Assembly (NCBI RefSeq): GCF_003663825.1 | Contig: NZ_RCCC01000001.1 | Coordinates: 2,302,501-2,366,500, forward strand | Direction: 5' to 3' | Length of the DNA stretch: 64,000 nt | DNA from: Acidovorax sp. 106 | GTDB lineage: Bacteria > Pseudomonadota > Gammaproteobacteria > Burkholderiales > Burkholderiaceae_C | In this document: positions 1-8,142 of the stretch, piece after piece | Layout: each line of letters starts with the position of its first letter | Numbering within the stretch: the first letter of the stretch is position 1 | The notes under the pieces: generated by a model | Databases searched by the model: none | Seen by the model: the letters and a program-made list of their open reading frames with translations, nothing else | Told to the model about the DNA's origin: nothing | Position numbers and translations under genes: made by a program

Positions 1-1060
1 GAACCGCGACAAGAAGGCGGGCGTGAAGCTGTACGTCAAGCGCGTGTTCATCATGGACGACGCCGAAGCATTGATGCCCACCTACCTGCGCTTTGTGAAG
101 GGCGTGATCGACTCGGCTGACCTGCCGCTGAACGTGAGCCGCGAGCTGCTGCAAGAAAGCCGCGACGTGCGCTCCATCCGCGAAGGCAGCACCAAGCGCG
201 TGCTGAGCATGCTGGAAGACTTGGCCAAGCACGACAAGCATGACACCACGGCGGGCGCCGATGGCGTGACCGATGTGGTGGACGCCGACGACAAGGCCAA
301 GGAAGGCAAGTACACCGCGTTCTACAGCGAGTTTGGCGCGGTACTGAAAGAAGGCCTGGGCGAAGACTTTGGCAACCGCGAGCGCTTGGCCAAGCTGCTG
401 CGCTTTGCCAGCACCGCCAGCGATGCCGTGACGGTGGGCTTTGCCGACTACAAAGCGCGCATGAAGGACGGCCAAGAGGCGATTTACTACATCACCGCCG
501 ATACCCTGGCCGCCGCCAAGAACAGCCCGCAGCTCGAAGTCTTCAAGAAGAAAGGCATCGAAGTGCTGCTCATGACCGACCGCGTGGACGAGTGGGCGCT
601 GAACTACCTGCACGAGTTTGACGGCACCCCGCTGCAAAGCGTGGCCAAGGGCGCTGTGGACCTGGGCACGCTGCAGGACGAGGCCGAGAAGAAAGCCGCC
701 GAAGAAGCTGCCGAAGCCTTCAAGCCTGTGCTGGCCAAGCTCAAGGACGCACTGAAGGACAAGGCCGAAGACGTGCGCGTGACCACGCGCTTGGTCGATT
801 CACCCGCCTGCCTGGTGGTGCAAGACGACGGCATGAGCACCCAACTGGCCCGCATGCTCAAGCAGGCTGGCCAACAGGCGCCCGAGAGCAAACCCGTGCT
901 GGAAGTCAACGCCGACCACCCATTGGTCAAGAAGCTGGACGGCAGCGTGCACTTCCACGAACTGGCGCACATCTTGTTCGACCAAGCCCTGCTGGCCGAA
1001 GGCGGGTTGCCCGAAGACCCCGCTGCTTACGTCAAGCGCGTGAATGCTTTGCTGACGTGA
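1..1060 (+). CDS. htpG: Chaperone protein HtpG (Hsp90 family), 3' part
   Basis: This is the C-terminal part (about 352 residues) of the bacterial Hsp90 homologue, an ATP-driven homodimeric cytosolic chaperone. The frame is open from base 2, so the N-terminal ATPase domain lies outside the window; internal GTG codons near the edge are not the true start. The middle-domain signature [13 protein letters not shown], followed by [20 protein letters not shown], is diagnostic and is among the best conserved stretches of Hsp90. The C-terminal dimerisation region ends normally about 70 bases before a strong terminator, so the gene is intact at this end. It is transcribed towards an unrelated small minus-strand gene. 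Confidence 0.96.
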   Translation, partial: NRDKKAGVKLYVKRVFIMDDAEALMPTYLRFVKGVIDSADLPLNVSRELLQESRDVRSIREGSTKRVLSMLEDLAKHDKHDTTAGADGVTDVVDADDKAKEGKYTAFYSEFGAVLKEGLGEDFGNRERLAKLLRFASTASDAVTVGFADYKARMKDGQEAIYYITADTLAAAKNSPQLEVFKKKGIEVLLMTDRVDEWALNYLHEFDGTPLQSVAKGAVDLGTLQDEAEKKAAEEAAEAFKPVLAKLKDALKDKAEDVRVTTRLVDSPACLVVQDDGMSTQLARMLKQAGQQAPESKPVLEVNADHPLVKKLDGSVHFHELAHILFDQALLAEGGLPEDPAAYVKRVNALLT

Positions 1061-1070
1061 TTTGAAGCCA

Positions 1071-1113
1071 AATAGGCTGCCAGCGCTTATGGAATAAGCG
1101 CTGGCAGCTATTT
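1071..1113. repeat. Palindromic intergenic repeat, AGCGCTTAT family, copy 1
   Basis: A perfect inverted repeat, CTGCCAGCGCTTAT (1077-1090) and ATAAGCGCTGGCAG (1094-1107), is separated by GGA and has further imperfect pairing outward (AAATAG/CTATTT). Related palindromes occur near 28161, 38534 and 48655, so this is a dispersed family and not a gene-specific signal. It sits between the htpG stop codon and its terminator and would form a stable hairpin in the mRNA 3' end. Confidence 0.85.
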
Positions 1114-1123
1114 AAATGATAGC

Positions 1124-1160
1124 AAACCCCGGTGTGCTTGCGCGCAGCCGGGGTTTTTTT
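1124..1160 (+). terminator. Rho-independent terminator of htpG
   Basis: A 9-bp stem, AAACCCCGG (1124-1132) with CCGGGGTTT (1148-1156), is followed by an uninterrupted T run to 1160 on the plus strand. This is the standard intrinsic terminator layout, 64 bases after the htpG stop codon. Confidence 0.85.
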
Positions 1161-1162
1161 GT

Positions 1163-1216
1163 GGGGGCAACGGGGGCAACGGGGGCAACGGGGGCAACGG
1201 GGGCAACGGGGGCAAT
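1163..1216. repeat. 9-bp tandem repeat (GGGGGCAAC), six units
   Basis: Six consecutive copies of GGGGGCAAC (the last ends in T) lie directly downstream of the htpG terminator and decay into related purine-rich sequence up to about 1250. The unit is a multiple of three, so open frames such as Cys-Pro-Arg repeats run through it on the minus strand, but none has a start, context or composition suggesting a gene. This is a candidate variable-number repeat. Confidence 0.85.
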
Positions 1217-1264
1217 AGGAGCGATGGGGCAGCGGGAGCGACCGGGGGTCGGGGCGTGATAGAC

Positions 1265-1573
1265 CTATGCGTCTGCCTTGCTCTGCGCCAGCACACGGGC
1301 GTGGGCCTGGTTGCGCTGCGCAGGGTCCGCATCCAGCAGCTCTTTGAGCGCCGCATCGGGCAGCCACTGGTAGCTGCGCCGGTCATTCTTTACCGGCACA
1401 TTGCGCCAGCCCGAGAGCACCAGCCAATCCCACAGCTCACGCGGCACGGGGTGCGTGACCTTCATCTTGACCGTGCCACGGAGGATGGCCGCCCCCACCG
1501 GTGGCAAGGGCCCCACGGGCGCGGTTTTGCGCTTTTGGCGGATGGACAACAGATTGCGGATCAGGTCTTTCAT
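1265..1573 (-). CDS. Hypothetical small protein, about 102 residues
   Basis: I do not recognise this protein. The reading frame has a plausible protein-like composition: a basic N-terminus (MKDLIRNLLSIRQKRK), a proline/glycine stretch, then a compact region with PRELWDWLVLSGWRN and YQWLPDAALKELLD, which looks like a small folded domain with buried tryptophans. ATG at 1573 is preferred over an upstream alternative start because the homologous-looking part begins there, although the Shine-Dalgarno sequence is poor. It is convergent with htpG across the tandem repeat. No signal peptide or membrane segment is visible. Confidence that it is a real gene is moderate, based on composition only. Confidence 0.5.
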   Translation of the reverse strand: MKDLIRNLLSIRQKRKTAPVGPLPPVGAAILRGTVKMKVTHPVPRELWDWLVLSGWRNVPVKNDRRSYQWLPDAALKELLDADPAQRNQAHARVLAQSKADA

Positions 1574-1825
1574 GGCGGTGGGCGATGGGTGCAAGGGCCT
1601 GTGAACCGGGTGTTGGAGATGCTTGCCGGGGCGGTCGTGTTGCCGCCACCGCAGGTGTGTGCTGGGCGAAGATCTGTGCTCAGCATAGCGGGGTGGTGTT
1701 GCTTGATGGGGTTTGGGCCTGCTGGGGCTGTCGACGTTGCGGCGATGGATTGGTGTGTGAAGGAGTGCTTTGGGCTCAAATCGGCTGTACGCCGCGCCCT
1801 AAAGCAGACAGCGGCTCTCAGCTGT

Positions 1826-2185
1826 TTATTGCTGCACAGCGCCTTGCTCTGCGGCTCTCAATACTCTCTCTTTAGCCGTCCGCCATGCCCATTGCATGTT
1901 CTCAAACATGCGCTGGTCAGATTGATCAAGCACCCAACGGGCGATGGAGCGCCGAAAGCTCTCCGTTGAATCATTGACTAGCAACTCATAGGTACAAGCT
2001 GCGACACGATGCTGAATCTCATTAATCCGGCGAAGATGAGTGGGATGTTCCAACTCTTCGTTCTTAGGGATGTAGCTATCACGGCCAGCAATAGTCAAAC
2101 AGTGACTGAGTGCAGTCAGAAACAGAACTTGGTGATTGGGTGGCAGCGACTCTAGCCATTCCCCTTGAACTTCATATTCCGCCAC
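1826..2185 (-). CDS. Hypothetical protein, about 119 residues, in accessory islet
   Basis: No family is recognised. The proposed start is GTG at 2185, because GGAG lies at a suitable distance upstream and because the longer frame would begin inside the neighbouring inverted-repeat element. The product is acidic/aromatic and probably helical (WLESLPPNHQVLFLTALSHC, RRINEIQHRVAACTYELLV, FENMQWAWRTAKERVLRAAE), with no signal peptide or membrane segment. Its codon use is more AT-rich than the flanking housekeeping genes, consistent with acquired DNA. It lies downstream of another unrecognised gene on the same strand, with the 146-bp inverted-repeat element between them. Confidence 0.5.
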   Translation of the reverse strand: MAEYEVQGEWLESLPPNHQVLFLTALSHCLTIAGRDSYIPKNEELEHPTHLRRINEIQHRVAACTYELLVNDSTESFRRSIARWVLDQSDQRMFENMQWAWRTAKERVLRAAEQGAVQQ

Positions 2186-2220
2186 CTTGTTTCTCCATTT
2201 GATCGTCAGGTTTTGGCAGA

Positions 2221-2366
2221 GGCTGTGTGAAAACGCCGATGGCTGACTTTTGTGGGGACATTTCAACCGTTGCTCGCATCGAGATCGTGCGTTGTAGGCC
2301 GTTCTGAGCGGTCGATTTCTGATTGGGTCGTTAGACCGAGGGTCGAATGCGCGTTTTCACACAGCC
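2221..2366. mobile_element. 146-bp element with perfect 15-bp terminal inverted repeats (MITE or IS remnant)
   Basis: GGCTGTGTGAAAACG at 2221-2235 is matched by its exact complement CGTTTTCACACAGCC at 2352-2366. The 116-bp interior has no meaningful open frame. The layout (short, non-coding, perfect terminal repeats) is that of a miniature inverted-repeat element or of an insertion sequence that has lost its transposase. No target-site duplication is visible at the edges, which favours an old or rearranged copy. It lies between two same-strand hypothetical genes. Confidence 0.6.
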
Positions 2367-2395
2367 CCGGCCGAAAGAAGTCCAGCGACCAGGCA

Positions 2396-2710
2396 TCAAC
2401 CCTCGGACCCGAACAGCTTTGACAGTGTTCGATCCACGTACTCATGCAGGTAGGAATTACCGCCGCAAAACTCTAGAGTCTTTTCACTGGTGCGGAATGT
2501 CAGCATTGGTGAAACACTTTCCCCGTCAGCAACGAATCCTGCCGTGTCGTCGATGAGGCTGGCAATTGCAAAGCCTATGCTGCTTGTGAGGTGATGGACC
2601 ATATCTTCAGGTGCATCAACCTTTTCCAGCTCCAACTTGATAGCTCGTAGAAGTTCGGTTGTTAGAGCTTGTTGGAGGCGATCAAAGGCTCCGGTGTTGA
2701 CCAAATTCAT
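2396..2710 (-). CDS. Hypothetical protein, about 104 residues, in accessory islet
   Basis: No family is recognised. ATG at 2710 is chosen because AAGGGA lies 6-7 bases upstream; the longer frame to 2740 lacks this. The product begins MNLVNTGAFDRLQQAL and looks helical at the N-terminus, with a C-terminal part ending SYLHEYVDRTLSKLFGSEG. No transmembrane segment or export signal is seen. It is the first gene of a possible two-gene unit with the hypothetical gene at 1826-2185, the inverted-repeat element lying between them. GC content is lower than in the flanking core genes. Confidence 0.55.
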   Translation of the reverse strand: MNLVNTGAFDRLQQALTTELLRAIKLELEKVDAPEDMVHHLTSSIGFAIASLIDDTAGFVADGESVSPMLTFRTSEKTLEFCGGNSYLHEYVDRTLSKLFGSEG

Positions 2711-2801
2711 GTTGTTCCCTTGGATTTTCTCGGCCGTCAATGGGTGTCAGTTTGTTGCCGATAGCCGCGTTTTCCATCCCAATAAGCCCTCGGCAATCCC
2801 C

Positions 2802-5800
2802 TTACGCTGACGTCCCCTGCCCACGCTGCCCCTGATGCGGCGCCTGCAGTGCGCGCACATGGGCTCCCAGTTGCGTCAGACCTTGGCGGGCCAGCCGTTG
2901 CAGTTCGGGCAGGCAGCGGTCGATGGTGGCGGCGTCCTGGGCCTTGGCGGCGGCTTCCAGGGGGCGGGTCAGTTCGCCCAGGGGGCTCAGGCCAAAGCTG
3001 CCTGCGGTGCCGCCCAGGTCGTGGGCCTCGCGGCGCAGGTCGTCCCATTGGCGGCTGTGTGCGGCCTGTGTGATGCGTTCTACCCGGCGCTCGCAGTCCT
3101 GTATGAACTGGTCGATGAGGGGCAGCAGCCGCGCGGTGGGAATGGTGTCTTGCAGGTCTTGCAGCAGTGCTGCGTCGAACACGGGGGTGGATGCGTCGGA
3201 TGCGCCTGGTGCGTTGGATGGGGCAGAGGGGGGCTCAGTGGCCAGTGCCGAAACCTCTGCCACAGGGTGTGAAGGGGCTGGGGTTGTAAAGCCTGGCGCG
3301 AGGGGCTGCGCTGGCAGTGTGGCTTCCGCGGTGGGCTGGGGTGCTGGAGGGCTGGACGGGCGCGTGCTGCGGGCGTTGGCCAGCCAGCGCGAGAGGGTGT
3401 GCCACAGCGGTGCTTCCAGCAGGGGTTTGGCGATGTGGTCGTTCATGCCGCAGGCGCGGGTGCGCTCCACATCGGCGGTGCTGGCGTTGGCCGTCATGGC
3501 GATGATGGGCAGGGCCTCGAAGCGGGGCAGGGCGCGCAGGGCGCGCGTGGCGCTGAGCCCGTCCATCACGGGCATCTGCATGTCCATCAGCACGGCGGCG
3601 TAGGTGTTGTCGCTGGCCTGGGTGAGTGTTTCCACGGCCTCAGCGCCGTGGTCGGCCATGTCCACGATCAGGCCACCGGCTTCGAGCAGGCCTTTGGCCA
3701 CTTGCCGGTTTACCTCGTTGTCGTCCACCACCAGAACGCGCAGCCCCGCGGTGTGGGCAGGGGCCAGGGCGGTGGTTTGCAGGGGCTGGGTGAGCACGTC
3801 GCGCGCCCAGTCGGTGGCTGGAGCGCGCTGTAGGCGCGCGGTGAACCAGAAGGTGCTGCCTTGCCCGGGCTGGCTTTGCACCCCGGTGTCGCCCCCCATG
3901 GCCCGCGCCAGTTGGCGCGAGATGACCAGCCCAAGCCCCGTGCCGCCAAAGCGGCGCGTGATGGAGCTGTCGCCCTGCCGAAAGGGCTCAAACAGGCCCT
4001 GCATCTGCTCGGGCGTGAGGCCTATGCCGGTGTCTTGCACGGCGCCATGCAGCAGCAGGCTGTTGCCGTCTTGCTGGGCCACGCTCAGACGCACCAGGAC
4101 TTCGCCCTGGTGGGTGAACTTGATGGCGTTGTGCACGTAGTTGATGAGGATTTGGGACAGGCGCTGGCTGTCGCCCATCAGCTGTTCGGGCACCTCGTCG
4201 GCCACTTCAAGGCGCAGTTGCAGCGCTTTGGCGTGGGCTTTGGGGCTGAGCAGATCGACCAGCGTGGCCAGCACGGGCGACAGGGCAAAGGCCTTGCTTT
4301 CCAGCACCAGGTGGCCACCGTCGATCTTGGAGAAGTCCAGGATGTCGCTCAGGATGCCCAGCAGGTGCCGGCCTGCGCGGTGCATTTGTTCGATGCGCTC
4401 GCGTTGGGGCGGGGGCAGCTCTTCTTTCAGCGCCAGCTGGGCCATGCCCAGGATGGCGTTGAGTGGGGTGCGGATCTCGTGGCTCATCACGGCCAGAAAG
4501 CGCGCCCGTTCTTGCGCAGCGCGCTCGGCTGCTTCTTTGGCGGTGGCCATGGCGCGGGTCTGGCTCTTTCGCTCGGTCACGTCCATCCATACGCCATGAA
4601 AGAGCACGCTGCCGTCATCGAGCCGCCGCGCGGTGGCCGAGGTTTGCAGCCACCGGGAGATGCCCTCGTGCAGCACTTCGGTATCAAAGTCGAGTGGGGC
4701 CTGGGTGTGCAGCCGTTCCATGAAGCGCGCTTGCACGCGCTGTTGCACGCTTTGCGGCACTGAATACGCCTCGCCCACCGAGCCGCCGCTGCGCAGCAGG
4801 GCCAGCACCTGCAGGCCCGGCATTTCAGCGGCCTTGTCGCTCACGAACAAAAAGCGGCAGGTGCCGTTGGGCTGCAGGTGCAGCTGAAACACCACGCCAG
4901 GGATGGCACTGGTCAGGTCCACCAGCTGCTCGGACAGTTTGCGGGCCTCTTCGCTGCGCTGCACCTGGGCCGTGAGTTTGTCGGCGCGTTGCATGGTGTT
5001 CTTGAACACTTGCAGCGCCCGCGCCATGGTGCCCACCTCGTCGCGGCGGCGTGTGGCGGGGATGGTGTCTCCGTATTGCTGCGAGGCCAAGCGCTTCATG
5101 ATGCGCGCCAGATCGGTGATGGGACGCGAGATTTGCGTCACCGCCACGTACACCGACAGCACCAGCACCAGCGCCAGTGCGCCCACCACGGCGGCAGCCA
5201 TGGACCACAGGGTGTCGCTGGTGGCGTCGTTTTGTTGCTCAACCAGCGCCTCAAACTCGGCGTGCGAGCGGCTGCGCAGGCTCTCCAGACCTTGCTTGAG
5301 CTGCAACAGGGTGGGTTCGAAGTCTTGGTACGGGGTGCGGGTGGTCAGGGCGTGGGCGCTTGCTTCGGCAGGACCCGTTGATGCCGCGTTGACAACGCGC
5401 AGTCCGGCATCAAACACCTCTTGCGAGCGTAGGCGCAGTGCCATCAGCTCGCGCCCCTTGTGGGGCATGCGCTGCGCTATGTCGTTCAACGTCACCTCAA
5501 AATCACGCTGCAAGGTGCGTAACCGCTGTGAGGGTGTCAGCGTAGCGCCGGGCGGTGTGCTCTGGTGCGCGTTGGCCATACCTGACACCAGGCCGTGGGT
5601 TTCGCTGAGCAGCACGCTCGCGTCGCCAAAGCTGTGGGTGAGTTCGGACTCCAGTGCGATCAGTGTGCGGTACTGTGTGTCCATCTGCCGCATGCTGACC
5701 ATGGCGTAGCCAATGATGGCCATCGACACCAGGCCCATCAGCCCGACCAGCAGACTGATTTTGGCTGCCAGGGGCAGGTGGGAAAAAAAACGTTCGCGGC

Positions 5801-5804
5801 GCAT
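2802..5804 (-). CDS. Hybrid sensor histidine kinase with receiver and Hpt domains
   Basis: A 1000-residue BarA/EvgS-type phosphorelay protein of the inner membrane. It has a membrane helix at about 14-37, a periplasmic sensor of about 160 residues, a second helix at about 200-224, HAMP at about 224-276, and a PAS-like segment at about 290-412. HisKA follows with the phosphorylatable His at about 442 in MSHEIRTPLN. The ATPase domain has an N-box (NYVHNAIKF), DTGIGL and GGTGLGL. The receiver has Asp about 741 in LMDMQMPVMDG, then a long Pro/Ala linker, and a C-terminal Hpt domain with His about 928 in REAHDLGG. All phosphotransfer residues are present. The final response regulator is not adjacent; the orphan regulator at 7360-8142 on the same strand is a possible partner (inference). 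The ligand is unknown. Confidence 0.93.
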   Translation of the reverse strand: MRRERFFSHLPLAAKISLLVGLMGLVSMAIIGYAMVSMRQMDTQYRTLIALESELTHSFGDASVLLSETHGLVSGMANAHQSTPPGATLTPSQRLRTLQRDFEVTLNDIAQRMPHKGRELMALRLRSQEVFDAGLRVVNAASTGPAEASAHALTTRTPYQDFEPTLLQLKQGLESLRSRSHAEFEALVEQQNDATSDTLWSMAAAVVGALALVLVLSVYVAVTQISRPITDLARIMKRLASQQYGDTIPATRRRDEVGTMARALQVFKNTMQRADKLTAQVQRSEEARKLSEQLVDLTSAIPGVVFQLHLQPNGTCRFLFVSDKAAEMPGLQVLALLRSGGSVGEAYSVPQSVQQRVQARFMERLHTQAPLDFDTEVLHEGISRWLQTSATARRLDDGSVLFHGVWMDVTERKSQTRAMATAKEAAERAAQERARFLAVMSHEIRTPLNAILGMAQLALKEELPPPQRERIEQMHRAGRHLLGILSDILDFSKIDGGHLVLESKAFALSPVLATLVDLLSPKAHAKALQLRLEVADEVPEQLMGDSQRLSQILINYVHNAIKFTHQGEVLVRLSVAQQDGNSLLLHGAVQDTGIGLTPEQMQGLFEPFRQGDSSITRRFGGTGLGLVISRQLARAMGGDTGVQSQPGQGSTFWFTARLQRAPATDWARDVLTQPLQTTALAPAHTAGLRVLVVDDNEVNRQVAKGLLEAGGLIVDMADHGAEAVETLTQASDNTYAAVLMDMQMPVMDGLSATRALRALPRFEALPIIAMTANASTADVERTRACGMNDHIAKPLLEAPLWHTLSRWLANARSTRPSSPPAPQPTAEATLPAQPLAPGFTTPAPSHPVAEVSALATEPPSAPSNAPGASDASTPVFDAALLQDLQDTIPTARLLPLIDQFIQDCERRVERITQAAHSRQWDDLRREAHDLGGTAGSFGLSPLGELTRPLEAAAKAQDAATIDRCLPELQRLARQGLTQLGAHVRALQAPHQGQRGQGTSA

Positions 5805-6239
5805 GGGGCTCGGTGGTGGCGTTCACACCCTGTCAGCAGGCGGGCAAGACGGGCAGGTGGGTGAATGGACTGGGTGGGTTGATGGATTGTTGGGGCACTG
5901 TGCGCCCGGTTTCTGGGGATCGCAAGGGGAATATGACCCTGGTCAAGTGGGCTGGAAGCCCGCAGTGGAGGCCTCCTGGGTCGGCGCAGTGTAGAAGGCT
6001 GTGGTGCGCATTCCCTGGGCCCAAAAGGTTAACGATGTTGAACGCATCGCCTTGGCTGGGCGCGGTGGTCTTGCTGCGGGCTGCGGCACACCCGCACGGG
6101 ATACCAAGTTTTTGGTGCCATTCGCGGCAGATCGCTTGATAATCCGCACGCCCAACCGGCTGCCGGGCTGTGTTCGCCTGCTGGCACCCGTTTGCGTCTG
6201 GCTTCTCTTCTCTTCTTTTCTTCTCGCTCCAGGTGGTTC
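5805..6239. other. 435-bp divergent intergenic region upstream of xrtH
   Basis: No convincing gene is present. The region separates the divergent hybrid kinase and xrtH, so it must carry both promoters. Visible features are a GTTAAC palindrome near 6030 and a run rich in CTTCT (about 6201-6231) immediately before the xrtH ribosome-binding site. That polypyrimidine leader is the only unusual composition. Confidence 0.6.
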
Positions 6240-6749
6240 ATGGCCCGTTTCTTTCTCACTTTTTTGGCACTGCAGCTGTCTCTGTTCGGCATCAACATGC
6301 TGGGCGTGGTGCAGCAGCATGTGGTGCTGCCCTGGACGATGCTGCTGGCCCGCATGTGCGCTGGGCTGGTGACCTGGTTTGACAGCAGTGCGGCGGCGGC
6401 AGGCAAGGTGCTGTGGAACACGGTGACGGGCTTTGGCGTGTCGATCGAGCCCGGCTGCAACGGCATCGAAGCATGCATTGTGTTGTTTGCCGCGGTGGTT
6501 GCGTTCCCCTCGTCCTGGCGGCACAAGCTCATTGGTCTGGCGGCGGGGTTCGTGGCGGTGCAGGGGCTCAACATGGTTCGGGTCATCAGCTTGTTTTACC
6601 TGGGGCAGTGGAATACGCAGGTGTTCAACTTTGCGCACGAGTACCTGTGGCAGGCGCTCATCATGCTGGACGTGCTGATCGTTTGGCTGCTGTGGGTGCG
6701 CGCTGGCAACAAGGCCGCAGCGGCCCCCGCAGAAGCGGCTGCAGCTTGA
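6240..6749 (+). CDS. xrtH: Exosortase H (IPTLxxWG-CTERM-specific transpeptidase)
   Basis: A 169-residue multi-pass membrane cysteine protease/transpeptidase of the exosortase family, which processes secreted proteins carrying a C-terminal PEP-CTERM-like sorting tail. The catalytic triad is visible: Cys about 73 in EPGCNGIEA, Arg about 114 in NMVRVISLF, and His about 133 in FAHEYLW, each beside a predicted membrane helix. The short length and the partner gene point to subtype H, whose known substrates end in an IPTL-CTERM tail. ATG at 6240 follows an AGGTGG ribosome-binding site, and upstream alternatives are not needed. It overlaps the next gene in a TGATG arrangement, so the two are translationally coupled. 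No protein with an IPTL-CTERM tail is encoded in this window. Confidence 0.88.
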   Translation: MARFFLTFLALQLSLFGINMLGVVQQHVVLPWTMLLARMCAGLVTWFDSSAAAAGKVLWNTVTGFGVSIEPGCNGIEACIVLFAAVVAFPSSWRHKLIGLAAGFVAVQGLNMVRVISLFYLGQWNTQVFNFAHEYLWQALIMLDVLIVWLLWVRAGNKAAAAPAEAAAA

Positions 6750-7438
6750 TGGGTGAGGGTTTGAAGACCATGCGCCGTCCTTCTCCGTTTGTGATTTTTG
6801 TGCTGTCGGCCTTTGGCTGGATGCTGGCGCTCACCGTGCTGTGGACGCAGATTTCTGCGTGGACTTCGTACCCCGTCGGGGTGCTCTCTAGCGTGGCGCT
6901 GGAGCAGACCGCCCCCATGTGGGTGCGCGAGGTGCACCTGCGCCCGGGCGTGATGGATGTGGACACCCGGGTGGCCATTCCAGTGCCGTCGGCCGGTGGT
7001 CGCAAGGCCGAGGTCACTATTGACGTGAACCCTGCCCGCTACGCCTATGGCCTGCCCATTTTTCTGGCGCTGCTGCTCGCCGCCCGAGGGTCTAAGCGCT
7101 GGCTGCGTGCGCTGGTGGGCTACCTGGTACTGCTGCCCGCGCAGGCTTTCAGCTTGACCATGTATGCGCTGATGCAGGTGGTGCTGACCACCCAGGTGGA
7201 TGCCCGGCTGTTGCGCATTGCGCAGTGGCAGCTGGAAGCCATCGTGTATGGCTACCAGGTGGGCTCTTTGGTGGTGCCCACCTTGGCTCCTATCTTGGTG
7301 TGGTTGTGGCTGGACCGTCAGTTTGTGGCCAAGGTGGTGGTGCCCGTCTGGCGGCCCTCTCAGGCGGCTGAGGCTGCCACGCCTGCTGCTCCCGCGTCTC
7401 CTCCGTCTCCTGCGCCCTCGGAGCCCGGTGCGTCCTGA
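6749..7438 (+). CDS. Exosortase H-associated membrane protein
   Basis: This gene starts in the TGATG overlap with xrtH (a second ATG lies at 6770, MRRPSPF). The product is about 229 residues with an N-terminal membrane helix (FVIFVLSAFGWMLALTVLW), an extracytoplasmic stretch containing VREVHLRPGV, and three further hydrophobic segments after residue 90. It ends in a low-complexity Ala/Pro/Ser tail. Its position directly after xrtH matches the family annotated as exosortase H-associated membrane protein; its biochemical role is not established, and assembly or substrate presentation is inference. Its last 79 bases overlap the end of the convergent response regulator gene, and both tails are low-complexity there. 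Confidence 0.8.
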   Translation: MGEGLKTMRRPSPFVIFVLSAFGWMLALTVLWTQISAWTSYPVGVLSSVALEQTAPMWVREVHLRPGVMDVDTRVAIPVPSAGGRKAEVTIDVNPARYAYGLPIFLALLLAARGSKRWLRALVGYLVLLPAQAFSLTMYALMQVVLTTQVDARLLRIAQWQLEAIVYGYQVGSLVVPTLAPILVWLWLDRQFVAKVVVPVWRPSQAAEAATPAAPASPPSPAPSEPGAS

Positions 7439-8142
7439 GGGCTATGGTGCGCAGCATGGGGGTCTACCGCGTCCAGCCGGTAGCCCATGCCGTAAATGGC
7501 ACTGACCACGTAGCCGTTAGCGGGGGTCAGGTCCAGCTTGCTGCGCAGGCGTGAGACATGGGTGTCCAGTGAACGCGAAGGGGCTTCGTTGGTCTCGCCC
7601 CAGACCACTTCACGCAGATGGGCGCGTGACAGCAGCCGCCCGGCATTGCGAAACATGAACAGGGCCAGTTCGTATTCGCGGTTTTTCAGGTCCACTTCCA
7701 CTTCATTGAGCAGCAGCGAGCGCTTGTCGGGGTCAAACCGGTAGGGGCCAAATGCCAGGTTGTTGCCCATGGCTTGGGGGTACGCGCGGCGCAACAGGGC
7801 GGTGGCTCGAGCCACCAGCTCGCCCATGCGCAGGGGCTTGGTCATGAAGTCGTCCGCGCCGCAAGACAGCGCTTCGATCACGTCCTGCTCTTCGCGGCGG
7901 CGGGTGACAAACAGGATGGGCAGTTGCCGCCCCGTCATCTGGCGCACCGCTGTCACGACCTCCGGGCCATCCATGTCGGGCAAGTGCCAGTCCACTATCA
8001 GCAGGTCAAACGTTTCGTGGCGGATGTCGCGCAGCAATTGCGCGCCCGTGGGATAGGTGTGGCAGATATGCCCGTGGTGCTCGGTGGTCGCTTTGATCAG
8101 CTCCAGCAAGATCGGGTCGTCGTCGAGGGCGGCTATTCGCAT
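7360..8142 (-). CDS. OmpR/PhoB-type response regulator (orphan)
   Basis: A two-domain DNA-binding response regulator. The N-terminal receiver has the acidic pair DDD at 7-9, the phosphoacceptor Asp 51 in LIVDWHLPDMDG and the conserved Lys about 101 in TKPLRMGE. The C-terminal winged-helix domain (about 125-225) has typical motifs (LKNREYELALFMFRNAG, SRSLDTHVSRLRSKL, GMGYRL). A Gly/Ala-rich tail of about 30 residues, unusual for the family, overlaps the end of the xrtH-associated gene on the other strand. No sensor kinase is adjacent. The hybrid kinase at 2802-5804 on the same strand is the nearest candidate partner, but no evidence links them directly. Confidence 0.92.
   Translation of the reverse strand: MRIAALDDDPILLELIKATTEHHGHICHTYPTGAQLLRDIRHETFDLLIVDWHLPDMDGPEVVTAVRQMTGRQLPILFVTRRREEQDVIEALSCGADDFMTKPLRMGELVARATALLRRAYPQAMGNNLAFGPYRFDPDKRSLLLNEVEVDLKNREYELALFMFRNAGRLLSRAHLREVVWGETNEAPSRSLDTHVSRLRSKLDLTPANGYVVSAIYGMGYRLDAVDPHAAHHSPQDAPGSEGAGDGGDAGAAGVAASAA

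Noticed and set aside
1163..1216. Tandem repeat considered as a CRISPR array
   Set aside because: Units are 9 bp and directly abutting, with no spacers and no cas genes.
1032..1386. Cys-Pro-Arg or Pro-Pro-Leu repeat peptides on the minus strand
   Set aside because: They result only from the 9-bp tandem repeat being a multiple of three; no start context and no domain around it.
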